NCBI GenBank assembly: GCA_016288175.1
Contig: JAEEYN010000090.1
Span: 1-10,076, forward strand
Direction of reading: 5' to 3'
DNA from: Bacillota bacterium
GTDB taxonomy: Bacteria > Bacillota > Clostridia > Christensenellales > CAG-138
Length of the DNA stretch: 10,076 nt
A program made the translations under genes and the position numbers. Of the stretch, positions 5,062 through 10,076 are shown piece by piece (positions within the stretch are counted from its first letter, which is position 1; each line of letters opens with the position of its first letter). The notes beneath the pieces are model-generated. The model ran no database searches and had not been told where the DNA came from. It was given only the letters and a program-made list of their open reading frames with translations.

Positions 5062-8000
5062 ATGCCAGAGTTTAAACCTAACGATAATACGCAAACCGAA
5101 AGGAAGGCTCGGACCAGCGTTGAAACGATACTGCTTCAGCTGCTGAAGAACTGGTGGGTGCTGCTTATCGGCACTCTTATCGCCGCTATGTTCATCTACG
5201 TTTTCGTGACGGAGAATTATAAGGAGAAATACGCTTCGACGGCGACCTTCGTCGTTACGGGAAAAGGCTCCGTTTCCGGAACGAAGCTTTCCGATATCGA
5301 CACCGCGAAGAACATGGCGCAGGCGTTCGCTTATGTTCTCGACAGCGACATCCTGATGCAGGAGGTCAAGGACAGGGTCGGCATCAAGACCTTCAACGGA
5401 ACCGTTAAAACGGCCCAGGTCAAGGAAACGAACATCATCACTCTCACGGTGACCTCCGATTCGCCTGAACTTTCGTTCTCCGTCATCAACGCGATCATCG
5501 AAAGCCATCATTTCGTGACCGATAAAATGATGCAGAACGCAACGATGTATGTTCTCATGCAGCCGACGGTGCCGAAATCGCCCGTTTCTCCGATCAACAG
5601 GCGCAACCGCGTTTTTGTCTATTCCGCAGCCGCGTTCCTGCTGCTTGCCGCAGCGATCGTCGTAAAGACGATCTTCTCGAAAAAGATCTATAACGAAAAG
5701 GATTTCGAAAACAAGGTCGGCGAGCTCGAAAGGCTCGCTTCCATCGAACGCGAAAAGAAGCGCCGCAGGAGCCTCAAAGCGATCCTGCACGGAAGAAAGA
5801 TCGGCCATTCCGAAAGCCTGCTCATCAGCAACCCGACAACGAGCTTCGGTTTCACGGAAACCTGCAGGCTGCTGCAGACAAGGGTGCAGCACCTGATGAA
5901 GAACAGTGATTACCAGACGCTGATGGTCTCGAGCGTCGACGCGGACGAAGGCCGCTCGACCGTTGCAGCGAACCTCGCGCTCTCCTTTGCGCGCGAGAAC
6001 CGCAGTGTGCTTTTGATCGAGGCCGATATGGGCGAGCCCTCCCTTGCGAAGATCCTCGGCTGCAGGGATAAGCTCAATATTTCGATCGATGAATACATCT
6101 TCGGCGGAATGAGCGGCGAGGAGCTGCCGACGCCCGACGGCGCGCGCAACCTGAGCCTTCTTATCTGCCGCGACAAGGTCAAGGACCCGATGAGCATACT
6201 CGGCTCGCACGAGATGCAGCGGTTCATGTCCGAAGCGCGCAGGTATTTCGACTTCATTATCGTCGACACCCCGCCCGTCGCTTCCTCGAACGCGGCGGAA
6301 TACCTTGCCGAGCTCTGCGACGCGGCGATCATGGTCGTCCGCCAGGGCTTCGCAACGGCGCAGCGCATCAGCACCGCTCTCAGCACGCTGAACGAGAACA
6401 CCGATGTTCTCGGTTACGTGCTGAACGATATGTGCTATATCTCCTTCTTCGATTCCAACAACGATTCCGGCGTTTCGCCCTATGGCAGCTACGGCAAGAA
6501 TCAGCGAAATTCCTACGGTAAATACGGCAAATACGGCAAGTACGGCAGCTACGGCGGCTATGCGGCGGAGCTCCGCCCGGACGAAGCGCAGGCTCCCTCC
6601 GAAGCCCCGACTGTCCGCGAAGGCGCGGCGAGGGATCAGGAAGAGCCCGCGTATCTGCGCGTCGGGAAAGCGGATGAAGAAAAGGAGATCGACCTCGGTC
6701 AGCTCTTCATCGGCACGGCCAAGGCATTCCTGCGGATCATCTGGCTGCCGATCATCCTCGCGATCGCGCTGTCGCTCGCTTTCTGCCTGAAGGAAAAGAG
6801 AAGCTACAGGCCGAAATACAAGGCGACCGCAACATTCACGATCAGCGCCGTCGGCGCATCGGGCGACACCGTTCAGGATTATTCCAAGAAGATCGCGCAG
6901 AAATATTCCAAGGTTTTCCCGCATATCCTGACGAGCGGCATCCTCAGCAACATGATCTGCGAGGATCTGAAAGTCAAGAGCCTTCCCGCAACGCTCTCCG
7001 CCCATGTCGAAGGCGAAACGACGCTCTTCACCCTCCAGACCGTTTCGAGTAAGAGGGAATCGGCGATCGCGGTGCTCAATTCCGCGATCAAGAACTGCCC
7101 GAAGGTCAGCAGCTTCGTTCTCGGCAACACGAACATGGAACTGCTGCGCGACCCGGTCGCACCGACAAAGCCGATCAATTCGCCCAACTATAAAAAGCAG
7201 ATCATGCTCGGCTCCGGCATTGCGCTGATCGTCGGTCTCGCCGTCGCGGTCGTCCTCAACATGACCCGCAAGACCGTCAGCGGCACCGAAGAGCTCCGCA
7301 AGATCCTGAACCTCCGCTGCATCGGCACGGTGCCCTTCGACAAGAGCGGCAAGGACGAAAAGAGCGAAAGGATCGTCAATATCCTCGACAACAAGGCTTC
7401 GTCGGATTTCAGCGAATCCATCAACCTGATCCGCAAGCGCCTGCAGAAGACGGCGGAGGAACACGACGAAAAGGTCATCCTCTTCGCCGGTTCCGTTCCG
7501 GGCGAAGGCAAATCGACCATCGCGCTCAATACGGCATTCGCGCTTGCGAACGCGGGGAAGAGGGTCGTGTTCATCGACTGCGATATCCGCAAGCCCTCCA
7601 CCATCAGCTCCTTTGACGGCGTCCGCGACAACGGCCTTGTCGAATATCTGACGGGCAACGCGGAGGCCGATGAGATCGTTTCGAAGCTCGGCGACAATAT
7701 CTACGTTATCCGCGGCTCGACGAAGAACTTCAACGCTCCGGAGCTGCTGCGCTCCGACAGGATGCGCGACCTCGTCGCCGAGATGCGGCAGAGCGCGGAC
7801 TTCGTGCTCATCGATACTCCGCCGAGCGCGATCCTTGCCGACGCGCAGATCATCGCGGAATATGTCGATACCGTCGTTTACGTCGTTTGCGCGGATTACA
7901 CGATGCGCTCGAGCCTCATCAACGGCGTCAACAACCTCACGAACACCGGCGTCCGCTTCATGGGCTATGTCATCAATAACGCAGGCGTTTCGGAGACCGG

Positions 8001-8205
8001 CCACAGCTACAGCAAGCATTCCAAGTACGCCAAGTACGGCAAGTACAGCAGCTACGGCAAGTACGGTCGCTACGGCGGCTACGGCAAGTACGGGCGCTAT
8101 GGCGGCTACGGCAAATACGGCCGCTACGGCGGCTACGGCAAATACGGCAAGTACGGCAAATACGGCAAATACGGCCGAGACGATACGGAAAGCCGGAAAG
8201 AATAA
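5062..8205 (+). CDS. Tandem-duplicated Wzc-like tyrosine kinase / polysaccharide co-polymerase
   Basis: The 1047-residue inner-membrane protein contains two complete units. Unit 1: membrane segments 32-49 and 184-203 flanking an external Wzz-type domain with a Pro-rich stretch (169-177), a BY-kinase-like ATPase (about 262-460) and a Tyr cluster (474-500). Unit 2: membrane segments 557-576 and 714-733 around a second Wzz domain (DPVAPTKPINSP before the membrane), a kinase (about 782-975) and a Tyr cluster (983-1037). Kinase 2 has canonical motifs: Walker A GSVPGEGKST (810-819), Walker A' FIDCDIRKP (837-845) and Walker B FVLIDTPP (914-921). Kinase 1 has DADEGRST (293-300) with R298 at the catalytic Lys, IEADMGEP (319-326) and a normal Walker B FIIVDTPP (398-405). 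The family controls chain length and export of capsule or exopolysaccharide through cycles of Tyr autophosphorylation. AAAGGA lies 9 bases before the ATG. Cotranscribed with the Ig-like gene. Confidence 0.93.
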   Translation: MPEFKPNDNTQTERKARTSVETILLQLLKNWWVLLIGTLIAAMFIYVFVTENYKEKYASTATFVVTGKGSVSGTKLSDIDTAKNMAQAFAYVLDSDILMQEVKDRVGIKTFNGTVKTAQVKETNIITLTVTSDSPELSFSVINAIIESHHFVTDKMMQNATMYVLMQPTVPKSPVSPINRRNRVFVYSAAAFLLLAAAIVVKTIFSKKIYNEKDFENKVGELERLASIEREKKRRRSLKAILHGRKIGHSESLLISNPTTSFGFTETCRLLQTRVQHLMKNSDYQTLMVSSVDADEGRSTVAANLALSFARENRSVLLIEADMGEPSLAKILGCRDKLNISIDEYIFGGMSGEELPTPDGARNLSLLICRDKVKDPMSILGSHEMQRFMSEARRYFDFIIVDTPPVASSNAAEYLAELCDAAIMVVRQGFATAQRISTALSTLNENTDVLGYVLNDMCYISFFDSNNDSGVSPYGSYGKNQRNSYGKYGKYGKYGSYGGYAAELRPDEAQAPSEAPTVREGAARDQEEPAYLRVGKADEEKEIDLGQLFIGTAKAFLRIIWLPIILAIALSLAFCLKEKRSYRPKYKATATFTISAVGASGDTVQDYSKKIAQKYSKVFPHILTSGILSNMICEDLKVKSLPATLSAHVEGETTLFTLQTVSSKRESAIAVLNSAIKNCPKVSSFVLGNTNMELLRDPVAPTKPINSPNYKKQIMLGSGIALIVGLAVAVVLNMTRKTVSGTEELRKILNLRCIGTVPFDKSGKDEKSERIVNILDNKASSDFSESINLIRKRLQKTAEEHDEKVILFAGSVPGEGKSTIALNTAFALANAGKRVVFIDCDIRKPSTISSFDGVRDNGLVEYLTGNAEADEIVSKLGDNIYVIRGSTKNFNAPELLRSDRMRDLVAEMRQSADFVLIDTPPSAILADAQIIAEYVDTVVYVVCADYTMRSSLINGVNNLTNTGVRFMGYVINNAGVSETGHSYSKHSKYAKYGKYSSYGKYGRYGGYGKYGRYGGYGKYGRYGGYGKYGKYGKYGKYGRDDTESRKE
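6481..6561 (+). repeat. Internal tyrosine-cluster repeat of the double kinase
   Basis: Residues 474-500 carry eight tyrosines, six of them (485-500) exactly three residues apart in YG[K/S/G] triplets. This is the normal C-terminal autophosphorylation tail of a BY-kinase, but here it lies inside the protein, followed by an acidic, Pro-containing linker (about 501-545) and the second unit. It marks the fusion joint. Confidence 0.85.
8008..8172 (+). repeat. C-terminal tyrosine-cluster repeat of the double kinase
   Basis: Residues 983-1037 hold 18 tyrosines; 17 of them (989-1037) are spaced exactly every third residue, mostly as YGK, YGR and YGG. Three 27-bp units (8056-8082, 8083-8109, 8110-8136) encode the identical nonapeptide GKYGRYGGY with synonymous third-base changes, followed by a run of YGK triplets. 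The region is strongly basic apart from its last few residues. Confidence 0.9.
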
Positions 8206-8211
8206 AAACGG

Positions 8212-8259
8212 GGGCATATTTCGCGGGGAAGAGAGGATCGGACCGTGCGGGATATGCCC
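8212..8259. other. Inverted repeat between the kinase and mutase genes
   Basis: GGGCATAT (8212-8219) and ATATGCCC (8252-8259) are perfect inverted copies 32 bases apart. No T-run follows, so it is not a standard terminator. No convincing promoter was found in 8206-8309, so the mutase gene may be read through from the kinase gene. Confidence 0.4.
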
Positions 8260-8309
8260 GCTTCGATAATGGGATAATAAAAAGAGCTAAATCGGAAAGG
8301 AGCAGAATT

Positions 8310-10067
8310 ATGCCGGATTATCGCGAGGAATACAAAAACTGGCTGGAAGCCCCGTGCCTTTCGGAAGAGGAAAGGACGGAGCTCGCAGCGATCGAAAACG
8401 ATGAAAAACAGCAGGAGGACCGCTTTTATACGGAGCTCGAATTCGGCACCGCCGGCCTCCGCGGCGTGCTCGGAATGGGCACTAACCGCATGAACACCTA
8501 CGTTGTCCGCAGGGCGACGGCGGGACTTGCCGATTATCTTTTGAATCTTACCGGCGAGGAGGAAGGCGCGGCCGCGCACGGCGTTGCGATCGCCTATGAC
8601 TCCCGCCGCTGCTCCGCCCTCTTCGCGGAGGTCTCCGCCCGTACGCTCGCCGCGTACGGCATCAAGAGCTTCCTTTATTCGACCCTCCACAGCGTTCCGC
8701 AGCTTTCCTTTACGGTGCGCGAGCTCGGCTGCATCGCCGGCATCGTAATCACCGCCAGCCATAACCCGCCGGAATACAACGGCTACAAGGTCTATTGGTC
8801 CCACGGCGGGCAGTGCGGCCCCGCGCAGGCGGATGAGATCCTTGCGAGCATCCGGAACTTCGGCTATTTCGATACGAAGATAATGGACTTCGAAGAAGCG
8901 AAGGCAAAGGGCCTCATCACGATGATCGGCGAGGACGTCGACGAGATCTACTATAAAAAGACGATGAGCGTCATGCTCAACCCGGAGCTCGTGCGCGCGG
9001 AAGCGGCGAAAATGAGCGAGGGCATCGTCTATTCGCCCCTCCACGGCAGCGGCCGCGTGCCCGTAACGGCTATCCTCGACCGCATCGGCATCAAAAACCT
9101 TTATGTCGTTCCCGAGCAGGAGGAGCCCGACGGCGATTTCCCGACCGTCAAAGCGCCGAATCCGGAGGACCCGAACGCCTTCAAGCTCGCGATGGAGCTC
9201 GGCAAAAAGGTCAACGCCGGCCTGCTTTTCGCGACCGACCCCGACAGCGACCGCCTCGGCGTCGCCGTGCGTAAAAAGAACGGCGAATACCGCGTTCTTA
9301 CCGGCAACCAGATCGGCAGCATCCTCATTTATTACATCCTTTCCGAACTCAAGGCGCAGGGCAGGCTGCCGGAGGACGGCTTCGTCGTCAAATCCCTCGT
9401 CAGCACCAGCCTTGCGGACGTCATCTGCCGCAGCTTCAATATCGAGATCCGCCACGTGCTGACCGGCTTCCGCTTCATCGCGGAGCAGATCGACCTTGCG
9501 GAAACGACGGGGAAGGGCAGATTCCTCTTCGGCTTCGAGGAAAGCTACGGTTTCCTTTCGGGCGGCTTCGCGCACGACAAGGACGCCGTGCTCGCCGCGA
9601 TGCTTGTTGTTGAAGCGGCGATCGTCTATGCCTCCCGCGGCAAGGGCCTGATCGACGTTCTTGAAGAGATCTACGAAAAATTCGGCTATTTCATTGAAAA
9701 AACGAAGTCCTATACCCTCACGGGCAAGGAGGGCATCGAAAAGATCGCAAGCGCGATGGCGGCCCTCCGCGCGGAACCGCCGACCGCTTTCGGCGAAGCA
9801 GAGCCCATCCTCGTGCGTGAGGATTTTTCGAAAAACGAAAAAATCGACTGCGTGAGCGGCGAAGCGGGCGTGATCGGCCTTCCGAAATCGAACGTGCTGC
9901 GCTATTTCCTGCCGGATGACGCATGGGTCGTCGTACGCCCGAGCGGCACGGAGCCGAAGCTGAAGCTCTATGTCGGCGCAAAGGCGGGGGACGAAGCGGC
10001 GGCGACCGAAAGGATGAACGCCATTATGGCGGCGGGCGACGCGATCGTCTCCGCGCTGCTGAAATAA
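8310..10067 (+). CDS. Phospho-sugar mutase (alpha-phosphoglucomutase / phosphomannomutase family)
   Basis: A cytoplasmic enzyme of the alpha-D-phosphohexomutase superfamily that interconverts hexose 6-phosphate and hexose 1-phosphate through a phosphoserine. At 585 residues it is close to the Bacillus PgcA type, which favours phosphoglucomutase, but mannose or other sugars cannot be excluded from sequence alone. The family signatures are all intact: FGTAGLRG (45-52), the phosphoserine loop TASHNP (148-153, Ser150), the magnesium loop DPDSDR (310-315), the sugar-binding loop GFEESYG (408-414) and the phosphate-binding loop RPSGTEPK (543-550). AAAGGAG 7 bases upstream supports the start. It lies 104 bases after the double kinase on the same strand. 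Its product glucose-1-phosphate is the precursor of UDP-glucose and related donors, which fits a polysaccharide locus, though the gene may also serve general carbohydrate metabolism. The stop is 9 bases from the window end. Confidence 0.93.
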   Translation: MPDYREEYKNWLEAPCLSEEERTELAAIENDEKQQEDRFYTELEFGTAGLRGVLGMGTNRMNTYVVRRATAGLADYLLNLTGEEEGAAAHGVAIAYDSRRCSALFAEVSARTLAAYGIKSFLYSTLHSVPQLSFTVRELGCIAGIVITASHNPPEYNGYKVYWSHGGQCGPAQADEILASIRNFGYFDTKIMDFEEAKAKGLITMIGEDVDEIYYKKTMSVMLNPELVRAEAAKMSEGIVYSPLHGSGRVPVTAILDRIGIKNLYVVPEQEEPDGDFPTVKAPNPEDPNAFKLAMELGKKVNAGLLFATDPDSDRLGVAVRKKNGEYRVLTGNQIGSILIYYILSELKAQGRLPEDGFVVKSLVSTSLADVICRSFNIEIRHVLTGFRFIAEQIDLAETTGKGRFLFGFEESYGFLSGGFAHDKDAVLAAMLVVEAAIVYASRGKGLIDVLEEIYEKFGYFIEKTKSYTLTGKEGIEKIASAMAALRAEPPTAFGEAEPILVREDFSKNEKIDCVSGEAGVIGLPKSNVLRYFLPDDAWVVVRPSGTEPKLKLYVGAKAGDEAAATERMNAIMAAGDAIVSALLK

Positions 10068-10076
10068 AGCCGCAAA

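Noticed and set aside
5014..8217. A 1067-codon open frame on the minus strand covering the whole double-kinase gene
   Set aside because: It is codon-aligned with the real gene, so its stops could only come from TTA, CTA or TCA codons, which this genome rarely uses. The translation is low-complexity Val/Ala/Asp/Arg with no domain. The plus-strand gene has all the kinase motifs.
7670..8269. A 199-codon ORF in another frame with Thr/Ala/Asn/Ser repeats
   Set aside because: It is the frame-shifted reading of the tyrosine-cluster DNA repeats; the repeats belong to the kinase frame, where the tyrosine spacing is preserved despite synonymous changes.
8133..9575. A 480-codon open frame on the minus strand inside the mutase gene
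   Set aside because: It is a codon-aligned shadow of the mutase, with no ribosome binding site and no recognisable domain. The plus strand carries all mutase signatures.

Overview
This looks like chromosomal DNA from a moderately GC-rich member of the Firmicutes, most likely class Clostridia. The reasons are a T-box riboswitch in front of a threonyl-tRNA synthetase gene, good AGGAG-type ribosome binding sites, SigA-type promoters and a clostridial-style lipoprotein. All supported genes are on the + strand. The taxonomic call is inference; nothing in the window fixes a genus.

Layout: (1) 3-1382, the 3' part of a secreted, probably lipid-anchored protein with an octapeptide-repeat linker and a likely beta-propeller body; its start lies outside the window. 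(2) 1383-1897, a 515-base leader: a strong promoter, a threonine T-box riboswitch with its terminator, then a 128-bp MITE-like palindromic element inserted between the terminator and the thrS ribosome binding site. (3) 1898-3808, thrS, followed by a strong intrinsic terminator. (4) 3809-4136, a 328-base intergenic region: the thrS terminator, a second hairpin, two overlapping promoters and an array of four identical 21-bp direct repeats plus a degenerate fifth. The array lies in the 5' untranslated region of the next operon, inside a possible 57-codon small ORF that ends in an ATGA overlap with the next gene. (5) 4137-5030, a membrane-anchored protein with Ig-like (DUF5011-type) domains. (6) 5062-8205, a 1047-residue double bacterial tyrosine kinase / polysaccharide co-polymerase. 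(7) 8310-10067, a phosphoglucomutase-type phospho-sugar mutase.

The most unusual item is gene 6. It is a tandem fusion of two complete Wzc-like units (co-polymerase membrane domain, BY-kinase domain, tyrosine cluster). The first kinase has a broken Walker A (arginine for the catalytic lysine) and the second is canonical. The C-terminal tyrosine cluster has 17 tyrosines spaced exactly every third residue. With the Ig-like membrane protein directly upstream and the sugar-phosphate mutase downstream, this looks like a small exopolysaccharide or capsule control cassette: the kinase would govern polymer length and export, and the mutase would supply glucose-1-phosphate for sugar-nucleotide precursors. 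No glycosyltransferase, flippase, polymerase or tyrosine phosphatase is visible, so these would have to be encoded elsewhere.
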